Of a DNA stretch of 64,000 bases, positions 54,598-62,836 are shown in pieces. The translations under genes and the position numbers were made by a program. The stretch is taken from positions 5,146,001-5,210,000 of the forward strand of contig NZ_CP079865.1 in assembly GCF_025263565.1 (NCBI RefSeq), read 5' to 3'. The notes beneath the pieces were generated by a model that had not been told where the DNA came from, made no database searches, and saw nothing but the letters and a program-made list of their open reading frames with translations. This DNA is from Mycobacterium sp. SMC-8. GTDB lineage: Bacteria > Actinomycetota > Actinomycetes > Mycobacteriales > Mycobacteriaceae. How positions within the stretch are numbered: the stretch's first letter is position 1; each line of letters begins with the position of its first letter.

Positions 54598-54983
54598 GGA
54601 TCGGTTACGCCAGCATGCTGGTCGACGACCAGGACAAGGCGCTGTGGTTCTACACCGACGTGCTCGGCTTCCAGGTCAAGCACGACGTGCCCATGGGCGA
54701 AGCCCGGTGGATCACCGTCGTCTCGCCTGAGGATCCCGACGGGACCGAACTGACCCTGGAACCCGACGCCCACCCGGCGGTCAAACCGTTCAAGGACGCG
54801 CTCGTCGCCGACGGGATCCCGTTCACCGCCTTCGTCGTCGACGACGTCCGGGCGGAGTTCGAGCGGCTGCGCGCGAAAGGCGTTCGCTTTACCCAGGAGC
54901 CGGCCGACATGGGCCCGGTGACCACCGCGGTGCTCGACGACACCTGCGGCAATCTGTTGCAGATCCAGAGCAGCACGGGCTAG
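54594..54983 (+). CDS. VOC-family (glyoxalase/bleomycin resistance) protein
   Basis: The 129-residue protein has two beta-alpha-beta-beta-beta modules (YASMLVDDQDKALWFYTDVLGF and FTAFVVDDVRAEFERLRAKGVRF) and ends DTCGNLLQIQ with the usual late acidic/Gln metal position. The substrate is unknown; ArsR-VOC pairs are common in actinobacteria. It is co-transcribed with the repressor. Confidence 0.9.
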   Translation: MRIGYASMLVDDQDKALWFYTDVLGFQVKHDVPMGEARWITVVSPEDPDGTELTLEPDAHPAVKPFKDALVADGIPFTAFVVDDVRAEFERLRAKGVRFTQEPADMGPVTTAVLDDTCGNLLQIQSSTG

Positions 54984-55002
54984 GGCACAGGTCGCCGGCG
55001 CT

Positions 55003-56997
55003 TCAGCCTTGACTGCGGTTCCACTCGATCCAGCCCACGCCGGTGCGACCGTCGGCTGTGGTCACGGTTCCCCAGGCGCGCGGGAACTGGCTGAGCCTTC
55101 CGTCGGCGGAGGTCAGCAGCACGGGTGCGTGGCCGCGGACCTCGATTGTGGCCGTGATGCCGGCGGGTTCGTAGTCCACCTCGGCGCAGACCGGTAACTC
55201 ATTGGCGCCGAACGTCGTTCGCGTGGTGACCGCGGCCAGCTCGACAAAGGGCCGGCCGTCGCGCTGCGCGTAGCCGATGCCGATCGGCGGGGCGCCGGGA
55301 ATCAGGATCTGCACTCCGTGCAGGTGCGTGCCGTCGTCGAGGTGCAGCGCGCTCCATACCCAATCCATGCTCCACCAGTCCCGGACCGCCCAGGAGTGGT
55401 CCCGCTGGCCGGGCACCGCGGTGAATTCGTAGGTCTGCCCGTCGGCCACCACGGTTCCCGTTACGGTGCAGGGGATCTCGTACCGCGCAGAGATGCGGTA
55501 CTGGTACGGCTGCCCGACGGTGGTCCAGGTCAGATCCATCGACACCTCGACGGGCCGGCCGGCCTCGCCCCGCAGGATCGCAGCGGGGTCGTCGTGGGCC
55601 TGTCCCCGCCCCCGCACCGTGACCCGGTAGGTGCGCAGCGGCGTCGGCACGTCGATGTCCAACTCGATGCCGTCCGCACGGACACGGGTGTGATCCTCGG
55701 GCAGCGGAGCCTCGAAGTCGAGCAGCGCGATGGTCGGGGCGCCCGGCGCGCACACCAGGCCGTTGATCCACGCATGGTCCTGGTTCGGGATCAGGCCCAG
55801 CCGGATCCAGCCGCCGACCTGCTGCGCAGGGTCGGCGAAGTCGAAGTACCAGCTCTCACTCCACAGGTCTTCATCGGTCGGGGTGTGCCGTCCTTCGTCA
55901 TCGACGTTGGGCTGCAACGGTTCCGGTGTGGTCGGTGCGGGCAGTACGGCCAGCGCGTCGGCGTCCAGCACGTGCTGGCAGTTTCGCGCGATCATCGCCA
56001 TGAACATTTCGTCGCCGCGCTCGGTGCGTGCGACGAGCATCGGCGACACGATCGCCATGAGCACGCCGAAGAAAGCCTGGTGGCGCACCCCCTCGCGCAC
56101 CTCGTCGAGAGTGATTCCGGCCGCGCCGAGCGCATCGTGGTAGGCGGTCAGCAGTGTGTCGTAGTGTTCGCGGCGCCGTTCGACGGGCAGCGCGCAGCCC
56201 AGAAAGTAGGCCACGTCGGTGAAGGCGGGCCCCCAGGTGACGGTCTGCCAGTCCACCACGGTCAGCGGACGGTCGGACCCGTCCTGGCCGAACAGCATGT
56301 TGTCGAGCCGGAAGTCGCCGTGCACGAGCCCGCGCGGCCGGTCGGCCTCGTCCTCGGCTGCCATATAGGCGTCGAACGATGCGACGAACCGTTCGCAGAC
56401 CTCACGGTGTGCCGGGGCGATCTGGTCCCGGTAGCGGTCGATGTAGCCGGCATACAGCGCGCTGATCAGAGCCTGGTCGACCGGCGACTCGCGGTTGAGC
56501 CACTCCGCGCCCTCCAGCGTCTGGCTGCCGAGCAGTCGTCCGTGGACGTGCCCGATCTGGGTCAGCGCCAGCGTCGCCTGTTCCACTGTGGCCCCGCGGA
56601 TCTCGTCACCCACCTGCGCGGGCGCAGCATCGGCGAGCAGCAGGTCGAAGGCGCCCGTCTGCGAGTCGTACGCGCTGTGATAGCAGGGCGCGACGGGCCC
56701 GCCGAGCCCCGGTGCGATGTTGGCGTAGAAGCTGACCTCACGCTCGTAGAGCCCCATCGCCAGACCGGTCTGGCGACTGCTGGGGTCGGCGGCGGCGACC
56801 TTGAGCACGACCGACGACGGCCCCGGGTCGCCGTCGGCGTAGCGCAGCGCCACGCGGTAGCACTCGCTCATCTGGCCGGTGCCGATGCGGTCGACGTCGA
56901 ATTCGGAGACGGTGCCCTGCCCGAGGACCGCGGTCAGCCACTCGGTGGTCAGGTCGGCAGGGCGTTCGATCAGCTGCGGACGCAACGATGAGTGCAC
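55003..56997 (-). CDS. APH-type phosphotransferase fused to DUF7065/DUF7064-like domains
   Basis: The 664-residue protein has an N-terminal aminoglycoside/choline-kinase-like domain (about 1-345). It carries GTGQMSECYRV, VVLKVAAAD for the ATP lysine, the catalytic loop GLVHGDFRLDNMLFG and VVDWQTVTWGP with the metal Asp. The C-terminal ~300 residues are a beta-rich DUF7065/DUF7064-type region (WSESWYFDF, GQRDHSWAVRDWW). The second half resembles lipocalin-like hydrolase or isomerase folds but is uncharacterised. The start is GTG, leaderless. Such fusions may phosphorylate a lipid or steroid-like alcohol; that is inference. Confidence 0.85.
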   Translation of the reverse strand: MHSSLRPQLIERPADLTTEWLTAVLGQGTVSEFDVDRIGTGQMSECYRVALRYADGDPGPSSVVLKVAAADPSSRQTGLAMGLYEREVSFYANIAPGLGGPVAPCYHSAYDSQTGAFDLLLADAAPAQVGDEIRGATVEQATLALTQIGHVHGRLLGSQTLEGAEWLNRESPVDQALISALYAGYIDRYRDQIAPAHREVCERFVASFDAYMAAEDEADRPRGLVHGDFRLDNMLFGQDGSDRPLTVVDWQTVTWGPAFTDVAYFLGCALPVERRREHYDTLLTAYHDALGAAGITLDEVREGVRHQAFFGVLMAIVSPMLVARTERGDEMFMAMIARNCQHVLDADALAVLPAPTTPEPLQPNVDDEGRHTPTDEDLWSESWYFDFADPAQQVGGWIRLGLIPNQDHAWINGLVCAPGAPTIALLDFEAPLPEDHTRVRADGIELDIDVPTPLRTYRVTVRGRGQAHDDPAAILRGEAGRPVEVSMDLTWTTVGQPYQYRISARYEIPCTVTGTVVADGQTYEFTAVPGQRDHSWAVRDWWSMDWVWSALHLDDGTHLHGVQILIPGAPPIGIGYAQRDGRPFVELAAVTTRTTFGANELPVCAEVDYEPAGITATIEVRGHAPVLLTSADGRLSQFPRAWGTVTTADGRTGVGWIEWNRSQG

Positions 56998-57003
56998 CGG
57001 GTC

Positions 57004-57009
57004 AACCTA
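57004..57009 (-). promoter_or_regulatory. Leaderless -10 element of the phosphotransferase (TAGGTT)
   Basis: On the reverse strand TAGGTT is followed by 6 nt (GACCCG) and the GTG start. Confidence 0.5.
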
Positions 57010-57064
57010 TAGCAGCCCCGAGAGCCTCGAGGGCCGGTTCGGCGGAATTCTTGACGACTGTCAA

Positions 57065-57529
57065 CTAGCGGTCGTCGGTTCGTGTGCGTCGGCGCGGCGT
57101 GTCCAGCCAGCGGGCGATCCGCGGCTCGAACACCGCGATCAGCGTCGCGACGAAAAACCACATCACTGCAAGGGTGACGGTCGTATTCCAGGCGTCCAAG
57201 GAGATCCCGTCCGGGTCTTCGCTGTGGAAGTACGGCGTCACCACCAGGTGCTGGATGGCCGGCGCGGCCGCGATGCAGAACGCGAGCCCGGTCGTCGCGC
57301 CGAACGCGGCCCGCAGCAGCAGAGTGCGCGGGGTCAGCGCCGCCGGCGCGGCGATGTGGTGGGCGAGCAGGATGCACAGCAACATCACGCCGATGACGAC
57401 GGCCAGCACGTCCCACTCCCCGGGACCGAGGATGAAGGCCACCGCGCCTGCGACGGTGGCCAGCGCCAGCGCGCCGGGATCCACTCGCGGCCGGTCGAAT
57501 CCTGTCGGCATCTGCGGTTGCGCCCCCAT
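57065..57529 (-). CDS. Four-helix membrane protein of unknown function
   Basis: The 154-residue protein has four hydrophobic segments (GALALATVAGAVAFIL, VLAVVIGVMLLCILLA, LLLRAAFGATTGLAFCIAAA, VTLAVMWFFVATLIAVF) and a basic C-terminus. I do not recognise a named family. The start at 57529 has TACAGT 6 nt upstream and no Shine-Dalgarno, supporting leaderless expression; a longer reading upstream is not supported. It lies between the phosphotransferase and the divergent epimerase. Confidence 0.75.
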   Translation of the reverse strand: MGAQPQMPTGFDRPRVDPGALALATVAGAVAFILGPGEWDVLAVVIGVMLLCILLAHHIAAPAALTPRTLLLRAAFGATTGLAFCIAAAPAIQHLVVTPYFHSEDPDGISLDAWNTTVTLAVMWFFVATLIAVFEPRIARWLDTPRRRTRTDDR

Positions 57530-57535
57530 GCCGTC

Positions 57536-57541
57536 ACTGTA
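57536..57541 (-). promoter_or_regulatory. Leaderless -10 element of the membrane protein (TACAGT)
   Basis: On the reverse strand TACAGT, then 6 nt (GACGGC), then the ATG. Confidence 0.5.
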
Positions 57542-57641
57542 AGGCCACCGGCGACAGCGGCACCTGGCAAACCGCCGGTTCGCCCGTACTGTGGACGGGG
57601 TCCGGGCGGGGACCTCCGTCGCGGCAGACCGGAGGGGGCAC

Positions 57642-58631
57642 ATGAAAGTACTGGTTACCGGTGGCACCGGCTTCGTCGGAGCGTGGACGGCCAAAGCCGT
57701 TCAGGCCGCGGGGCACGACGTGCGGTTTTTGGTCCGCAACCCTGACCGGTTGACCACCAGCGCCGCGAAGATCGGCGTCGACATCGGCGACCACGTTGTC
57801 GGTGACATCGCCGACGCGGAAGCCACGTCGGCCGCGCTGGACGGTTGCGATGCGGTGATCCACTGCGCGGCAATGGTTTCCACCGATCCCAGCCGGGCCG
57901 ATGAAATGCTGCACACCAACCTCGAAGGTGCCCGCAACGTGCTTGGGGGCGCCGTGCACGCAGGCATCGACCCGATCGTTCACGTCTCGAGTTTCACCGC
58001 GTTGTTCCGGCCGGATCTCGAGTTGCTGCACGCTGACCTGCCGGTGGTCGGCGGCAGCGACGGCTACGGCCGGTCCAAGGCTGCCGTGGAGGCCTACGCC
58101 CGCGGACTGCAGGACGGTGGCGCGCCGGTCAACATCACCTATCCCGGCATGGTGCTCGGCCCGCCGGCGGGCGACCAGTTCGGCGAGGCCGCCGAAGGCG
58201 TCGAAGCGTCGGTGAAGATGCGCGGGGTACCCGGCCGCAGCGCGGGGTGGATCGTGATCGACGTCCGCGACCTGGCCGAGTTGCATGTCGCCCTGCTCGA
58301 AGCGGGCCGAGGACCACGCCGGTACATGGCCGGCGGACAACGAGTTCCGGTCGACAAGCTGGCCTCGATGATCGGCACCGCGGCCGGCCACACTCTGGTC
58401 GTCTACCCGGTTCCCGACGTGGCGCTGCGAAGCGCCGGCCGGCTGCTCGACATCGTCGGCCCGTTCCTGCCGTTTGAGACGCCGATCAACTCGGCGGCGA
58501 TGCAGTACTACACCCAGATGCCCGAGTCCGACGACGAGCCCAGCCGGCGCGACTTCGGCCTGACCCAGCGCGAACCCGCCGAGACGATCGCCGACACGGT
58601 TGAGGGACTGCGTCAGGTGGGCCGACTCTAG
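57642..58631 (+). CDS. NAD-dependent epimerase/dehydratase (extended SDR)
   Basis: The 329-residue protein has TGGTGFVG at the N-terminus, GDIADAEA, VIHCAAMV, HVSSFTALF and a YGRSK catalytic pair (about residues 144-148). It resembles dihydroflavonol-reductase-like atypical SDRs. GGAGGGGG precedes the ATG. It overlaps the convergent TetR gene by 4 bp; the TetR protein may control it. Substrate unknown. Confidence 0.88.
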   Translation: MKVLVTGGTGFVGAWTAKAVQAAGHDVRFLVRNPDRLTTSAAKIGVDIGDHVVGDIADAEATSAALDGCDAVIHCAAMVSTDPSRADEMLHTNLEGARNVLGGAVHAGIDPIVHVSSFTALFRPDLELLHADLPVVGGSDGYGRSKAAVEAYARGLQDGGAPVNITYPGMVLGPPAGDQFGEAAEGVEASVKMRGVPGRSAGWIVIDVRDLAELHVALLEAGRGPRRYMAGGQRVPVDKLASMIGTAAGHTLVVYPVPDVALRSAGRLLDIVGPFLPFETPINSAAMQYYTQMPESDDEPSRRDFGLTQREPAETIADTVEGLRQVGRL

Positions 58632-59230
58632 GCGCCTGTGGTGCGCGCCAGCACGCCGTGCAGGACCAGATCGGCGAGCTTGGCCGCCGCGTCGTCGATG
58701 TCGGTCACTTTCCGCACGCAGACCGCGTACCAGGCGGCGCCCGCAATGACGTCCATGACGGCGTCGGCGTCCACCTGTGCGCGCACCCTGCCGCGTTCGA
58801 CTCCGTCATCGACCTGTTCGGCGAGCCGGCGGCGCGCGGCGGTCTCCAACCGGTCGTCGATCAGCTTCTGCATGGCCGGTTCCAGGCGCAGGTCGTGCAG
58901 CAGCCCCGGAAACGCCTCGCGCACAACGGGGTCGCCGTACATCACCAGAGCCCCGCGGCACAGCCGGGTGATTTCGGCGGCGACGTCGTCCTCGCAGGGC
59001 ACCGAGCCCAGATCAGGGAACGCCGCCTCGTGGATCAGATGCGCCTTGGACCGCCATCGGCGGTAGATGGCGGGGCGGCTCACCCTGGCGGTAGCTGCGA
59101 TGAGATCGATCGAGGTGGCCGAGTAGCCACGGGTGACCAGCAGTTTGCGGGTGACCTCGAGCACCGCTTCGTCGATCGCGGGGTCGCGGCGCGACCCGTG
59201 GTGGCGGCGCCGTGCCGGTGCGTCCTTCAC
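58628..59230 (-). CDS. TetR-family transcriptional regulator
   Basis: The 200-residue protein has an N-terminal TetR helix-turn-helix (AVLEVTRKLLVTRGYSATSIDLIAATARVSRPAIYRRWRSK, about residues 22-62) and a TetR_C_11-like ligand domain. The GTG at 59230 has AAGGGA upstream. It faces the epimerase gene, which is a plausible but unproven target. Confidence 0.88.
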   Translation of the reverse strand: MKDAPARRRHHGSRRDPAIDEAVLEVTRKLLVTRGYSATSIDLIAATARVSRPAIYRRWRSKAHLIHEAAFPDLGSVPCEDDVAAEITRLCRGALVMYGDPVVREAFPGLLHDLRLEPAMQKLIDDRLETAARRRLAEQVDDGVERGRVRAQVDADAVMDVIAGAAWYAVCVRKVTDIDDAAAKLADLVLHGVLARTTGA

Positions 59231-59286
59231 CGCGTTCCGTTCCCTTCGTGCTCCGGTCGAAGCAGTCTGCCACAACGGCGGCGTCC

Positions 59287-60138
59287 TCACGGGTCGATCA
59301 GGCGCAATCTCAATGCCGCCGCGGTGGCCGGCCCGACGATCCCGTCGACCGTGAGCCCCGGTGTCCGGCGCTGAAATTCGCACACCGCCGCCTCGGTGTC
59401 GGGCCCGAAGACACCGTCGATCTCCAAGGCCCCGGCATACGCCGCGTATGCGTATTTCAACCTGCGCTGGAGTTCTGCGACCTGTGGACCTCGGGACCCG
59501 CGATACATCAGCACGTCGGTGTACGCCCCCACCGGGACGTGCGGCCGTGGCGCCGAGGCGGCCGGGTCGGTGCCGATTCGCGACGTGATGTCGCGGCGCA
59601 ACTCGTCCATATCGATCGCGCCCGGATCCCACTTGCCCTGCGCACGGCCGGCGTATTCCTTGTGTCCGATCGTGCGCTCGGCCGGCTGACCGAGATGGCG
59701 GTGGATCGCCGCGCAGCTGTTCACCATCGCGAAGTACTGCGCATCCGGCCAGTTGCGCCGGTGCGGCGCCGCCGGGCGGGTCCCGGAATTGGCGCATTCG
59801 ATGCCGATCGTGTGCCAGTTGCCCATGTTCGCCGGCAACCACGGATACATGCCGACGCCGGCGTGCCAGGCCACACCTGCGGCGACGACGGTCACGGTGC
59901 CGTTGCGTGCGATGTGCAGCTGCGACAGCGGGCCCGCCAGATCCGGCCGGCCGTGGGCGATCGAGGCCGCGGACGCCCGGTCCGACCCGGTGTGGTGCAC
60001 CATCACCCCACGGATGTCCTTGAACTCGCCGTGCCCGCGCTGCCGCCATCCGGGGAACTCGACCACCTCCTGGCCTGCGTCGCGCAGCACATGGGCGAGC
60101 CAGACCAAGTCGCCGCGCCGTGCCACGGGTAGCGGCAT
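59287..60138 (-). CDS. N-acetylmuramoyl-L-alanine amidase with peptidoglycan-binding domain
   Basis: The 283-residue protein has an Amidase_2 domain (about 40-185; VMVHHTG, GVAWHAG, GHKEYAG for the zinc site) and a C-terminal PG_binding_1 domain (about 205-280; GSRGPQVAELQRRLKYA, DGVFGPDTEAAV). It resembles Rv3594 of M. tuberculosis from memory. It lacks a signal peptide. ATG 60138 follows GGAGG at 9 nt. Its first ~175 residues are homologous to the amidase section of the giant lysin at 28557-32126, including the lead-in RGDLVWLAHVLR. Confidence 0.9.
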   Translation of the reverse strand: MPLPVARRGDLVWLAHVLRDAGQEVVEFPGWRQRGHGEFKDIRGVMVHHTGSDRASAASIAHGRPDLAGPLSQLHIARNGTVTVVAAGVAWHAGVGMYPWLPANMGNWHTIGIECANSGTRPAAPHRRNWPDAQYFAMVNSCAAIHRHLGQPAERTIGHKEYAGRAQGKWDPGAIDMDELRRDITSRIGTDPAASAPRPHVPVGAYTDVLMYRGSRGPQVAELQRRLKYAYAAYAGALEIDGVFGPDTEAAVCEFQRRTPGLTVDGIVGPATAAALRLRLIDP

Positions 60139-60232
60139 GAACTCGCACCTCCGGGAGCTCTCGACGTCGGTACTGGCCTTCCATGCAAGCACGGAGGTGT
60201 TTGTCGGGCACGCGGACGGGTAGCCGCTACTG

Positions 60233-60721
60233 GTGTCGACTCACGCCTCCGGCCCTCCCGAGATCACCAGTTCACCGATAGTGCGGCGCGAGACCTCGGC
60301 CTCGCGGCAGCGGGTCTGGAACGTGCTCGCCGACGGCTGGACCTACTCCCAATGGGTGGTCGGGAACAGCCGCATGCGCGCCGTCGATCCGAAGTGGCCC
60401 CAGCCCGCAAGCGTGATTCACCACTCGATCGGGATATGGCCCGCCGTGATCAACGACCGCACCGTGGTCGAGTCCTGCACGCCTGAATACGAACTCGTGC
60501 TGATCGCCAAGGGCGGGCCGTTGGGCAAGGCTCGCGTCACGCTGCGGCTCCACGACATCGAGGGCGGCGGATGCCTGATCGAGATGGCTGAGGTGCCGGT
60601 GTCGCCGCCCCTGAGCTGGCTGCCCGACTCCGCGGCCCTGGCCATGGCCTATCCGCGCAACCGCGAGAGCACCTGGCGGTTGGTCGCGCTGGCCGAGCGC
60701 CGCCCCACCGCTGACGACTAG
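60233..60721 (+). CDS. SRPBCC-family (polyketide cyclase/dehydrase-like) protein
   Basis: The 162-residue protein has the START-like pattern IVRRETSASRQRVWNVLADGWTYSQWVVG at the N-terminus and an ITVRLHD-type strand (ARVTLRLHDIEGGG) before the long C-terminal helix (YPRNRESTWRLVALAE). These proteins bind hydrophobic ligands. No clear promoter hexamer is seen 6 nt upstream of the GTG. The ligand is unknown. Confidence 0.82.
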   Translation: MSTHASGPPEITSSPIVRRETSASRQRVWNVLADGWTYSQWVVGNSRMRAVDPKWPQPASVIHHSIGIWPAVINDRTVVESCTPEYELVLIAKGGPLGKARVTLRLHDIEGGGCLIEMAEVPVSPPLSWLPDSAALAMAYPRNRESTWRLVALAERRPTADD

Positions 60722-60783
60722 ACCGCGCACCACAGGCGAACTCGACCGGCTCCACGCCGGTGACGGCACGACTGACCGCCGGC

Positions 60784-61119
60784 TCATGGAAGGCCGCGGT
60801 TGGGGGTCTGGTTCGCCACTCCGTGCCGCAACGGCGTGTTCGCCTGGGCAGCCGTCGATTCCTGCACCGGCGAACCGCCGGGCGTCGATTGGACCCTGGG
60901 CGCCCGACGCGGATCACCGGACGACGGCTGTGCACCCTCCTCCAGTTCACGTACCCGGGCTTCGAGGATCTCCAGCACGGGCACTCGTGCTGCGTGGCCG
61001 GCCTCGTGGATGAGTACGGCCTGTAGTTCGTCAGCCGTGAGGGACCGGATCCGGTGCTGGAGGTCGCCCACCGTCAGTTGGTCGTAGTCGGGCAGCGGTA
61101 GGTCTGCGGAGTTCGTCAT
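60784..61119 (-). CDS. Small hydrophilic mycobacterial protein (DUF8129-like)
   Basis: The 111-residue protein begins LPLPDYDQLTVGDLQHRIRSLTADELQAVL with a helical heptad pattern and HEAGHAARVPVLEILEARVRELE, followed by a disordered tail rich in Pro, Ser and Gln. It matches a mycobacterial family I recall as DUF8129. GGAAG precedes the ATG. Unknown function; the HEAGH string looks like a zinc-protease motif, but the protein is too short for one. Confidence 0.7.
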   Translation of the reverse strand: MTNSADLPLPDYDQLTVGDLQHRIRSLTADELQAVLIHEAGHAARVPVLEILEARVRELEEGAQPSSGDPRRAPRVQSTPGGSPVQESTAAQANTPLRHGVANQTPNRGLP

Positions 61120-61131
61120 ACGGTCTTCCTT

Positions 61132-61395
61132 TCACTCGACGACGGGGAACACCGAGTCCCCGTCCTCTGGAACGCCGTCGATCTGGCGGGGATCAGCCGG
61201 CGGGGTCCCGGATGCGTCGGCGTCCCGGCGGTCGACGTCGTCGGCCGTCACGTCGGGTAGCTCCTCGGCCAACCGCTGGTCGGGCGTCTCGCCCTGGCGC
61301 TCCTCCTCGGCAGACATGCCTTCCATCGGGCTGAGCATGTCCTCAGCGCCGCCGAGGTCGTTGGCGGTGGTGCCGCCGGCGTCATCGGTGCTCAC
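61132..61395 (-). CDS. Small acidic disordered protein
   Basis: The 87-residue protein is made of acidic and small residues (EEERQGETPDQRLAEELPDVTADDVDRRDAD) with no hydrophobic core. The GTG at 61395 has GAGGAG upstream. It lies 12 bp downstream of the gene at 60784-61119's start side, on the same strand, so the two may be one unit. No family function is known; such proteins are common in mycobacterial stress loci. Confidence 0.7.
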   Translation of the reverse strand: MSTDDAGGTTANDLGGAEDMLSPMEGMSAEEERQGETPDQRLAEELPDVTADDVDRRDADASGTPPADPRQIDGVPEDGDSVFPVVE

Positions 61396-61497
61396 AGTCT
61401 TCTCCTCACGTACGCGCGCACAGTCAGAATTCATAGCCACAAGAGCCGGGACTAAACCCTTGCCGGCCGGGTATGCCGCGCCTCACGGAGGTGAGCA

Positions 61498-61632
61498 ATG
61501 CTGAGTACCGACAGCGGACCCGAGAACCCGGGCCGGCAGGATCCCGATGCCGATCCCGAGATGAAGACCTCGGGGACACACCAGGCCGACCAGGCCGAGG
61601 GCGAGGACGACCCGGAGGAATCCGGGAACTGA
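61498..61632 (+). CDS. 44-residue acidic small protein
   Basis: A short frame starting ATG after ACGGAGGTGAGCA (strong Shine-Dalgarno) encodes MLSTDSGPENPGRQDPDADP followed by a Gln/Glu/Asp-rich end. Composition resembles the acidic protein encoded divergently at 61132-61395. The good ribosome binding site and coding-like codon use support a real gene. Function unknown. Confidence 0.6.
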   Translation: MLSTDSGPENPGRQDPDADPEMKTSGTHQADQAEGEDDPEESGN

Positions 61633-61694
61633 GGGTGCGTCCGACCGTCGACGCCGCCCGCCGCGGGGACGTTGAAGCCGGATTCACCGGAGTA

Positions 61695-62153
61695 CTACTG
61701 GGGCAGCACTTCTCGATGATGAGGCGAGCTGACATCGATCGCATCGACCTCACGGACGTGAGCGGTTCGGCCGCGTGTGAGATTGCCGACTGCGCAGGCG
61801 CCGGATCCGGTGAATGCCAGGAGCAGGAAGGCGAAGCTGAACAGTGCCGCGGTCTCGCCTCCGTTCTGGATCGGTAGCAGTCCATCGGGCTGATGCTTCC
61901 AAAAGTAGGCCACCGCCATCGCGCCGGAAGCCAGGAACGCCGCTGCGCGGGTGAACAATCCGATCATGACCAGCAGACCGGTCGTCAACGAGATCAGACC
62001 GATCCACCAGGACGGCCAAGCACCGAACTCGGCGGTCGGGCCCGCGTCGGCCGGCCAACCGAAGATCTTGACGGTGCCGTGCAGTCCGAACAGGAAACCC
62101 ACGACCGTACGGAAGACAAACAACCCGAGTCCGACGTCGACTTTGCGTGCCAT
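61695..62153 (-). CDS. DoxX-family membrane protein
   Basis: The 152-residue protein has four helices and DoxX features: FRTVVGFLFGLHGTVKIFG at the N-terminus, LISLTTGLLVMIGLFTRAAAFLASGAMAVAYF in the middle and GGETAALFSFAFLLLAFTG. In mycobacteria DoxX takes part in membrane redox/oxidative stress complexes; here no partner is adjacent. It starts ATG 6 nt after TAGCGT, so it is probably leaderless. Confidence 0.9.
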   Translation of the reverse strand: MARKVDVGLGLFVFRTVVGFLFGLHGTVKIFGWPADAGPTAEFGAWPSWWIGLISLTTGLLVMIGLFTRAAAFLASGAMAVAYFWKHQPDGLLPIQNGGETAALFSFAFLLLAFTGSGACAVGNLTRGRTAHVREVDAIDVSSPHHREVLPQ

Positions 62154-62159
62154 GCCGCC

Positions 62160-62165
62160 ACGCTA
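62160..62165 (-). promoter_or_regulatory. Leaderless -10 element of the DoxX gene (TAGCGT)
   Basis: On the reverse strand TAGCGT, then 6 nt (GGCGGC), then the ATG. Confidence 0.5.
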
Positions 62166-62209
62166 AGGGATTTCGGCCGAGAGCAGAGGGCTACGTATTC
62201 GCCGCGCGC

Positions 62210-62215
62210 TACCGT
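62210..62215 (+). promoter_or_regulatory. Leaderless -10 element of the SnoaL-like gene (TACCGT)
   Basis: TACCGT is followed by 6 nt and the ATG at 62222; a GTG at 62219 would be only 3 nt away and is less likely. Confidence 0.45.
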
Positions 62216-62221
62216 CATGTG

Positions 62222-62617
62222 ATGCATGCATTCAGGCAGGCCGTCGAGTCCCGTGACGAGGCCGCCATCGAAGCCCTGTTGGCCGATGACGTCGTATTCA
62301 CGAGTCCCGTGGCGTTCAAGCCGTACCCGGGCAAACCCATCACCGCGGCGATCCTCCGCGGCGTGATGCGGGTGTTCGAGGACTTTCGCTACGTCCGCGA
62401 GATCACCAACGGCAACGGTCGCGATCACGCCTTGATCTTCGAGGCCACCGTCTCGGGCAAGCGGATCACCGGTTGCGACTTCCTGCACATCAACGACGAC
62501 GGCCTGATCGACGACTTCATGGTGATGGTGCGGCCGCTGTCGGGCGCCACCGCACTCGCCGATGCGATGGGTGCACAGTTCGATCGCATTCAGCGCGAGG
62601 CGATCGAGCGTAGCTGA
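62222..62617 (+). CDS. SnoaL/NTF2-like protein
   Basis: The 131-residue protein fits the NTF2 cone fold: FRQAVESRDEAAIEALLADDVVFTSP, then FKPYPGKPITAAILRGVMRVFEDF, ending with strands around GCDFLHINDDGLIDDFMVMVRP. Many are small-molecule isomerases or binding proteins; the substrate is not predictable. It is divergent from DoxX, with both starts leaderless and promoters almost back to back. Confidence 0.85.
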   Translation: MHAFRQAVESRDEAAIEALLADDVVFTSPVAFKPYPGKPITAAILRGVMRVFEDFRYVREITNGNGRDHALIFEATVSGKRITGCDFLHINDDGLIDDFMVMVRPLSGATALADAMGAQFDRIQREAIERS

Positions 62618-62836
62618 TTCGCAACGCCCCTTGGTGCGCTGTTGTCTTTGGCTTGCTGCACGCGAGATTGCGGTGAGGGTCGTGGTTCTGCGCAGATCGA
62701 GAGCTGCGGCGTGGATGTCGGGTGATACCGAGGTCGGCGCTATACCAGTTTGGGCAACTGCGCTGTGCGGGAGCCGTTTTCGCGTCAGAGTTCTGGGTCG
62801 GGCGGGCTTGTCGGTGGGTGGTGTCAGGATGGGGTT

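Noticed and set aside
60784..61119. Zinc metalloprotease from an HEAGH string
   Set aside because: The protein is only 111 residues with a disordered tail and no further ligand; the string is probably incidental within a helix.
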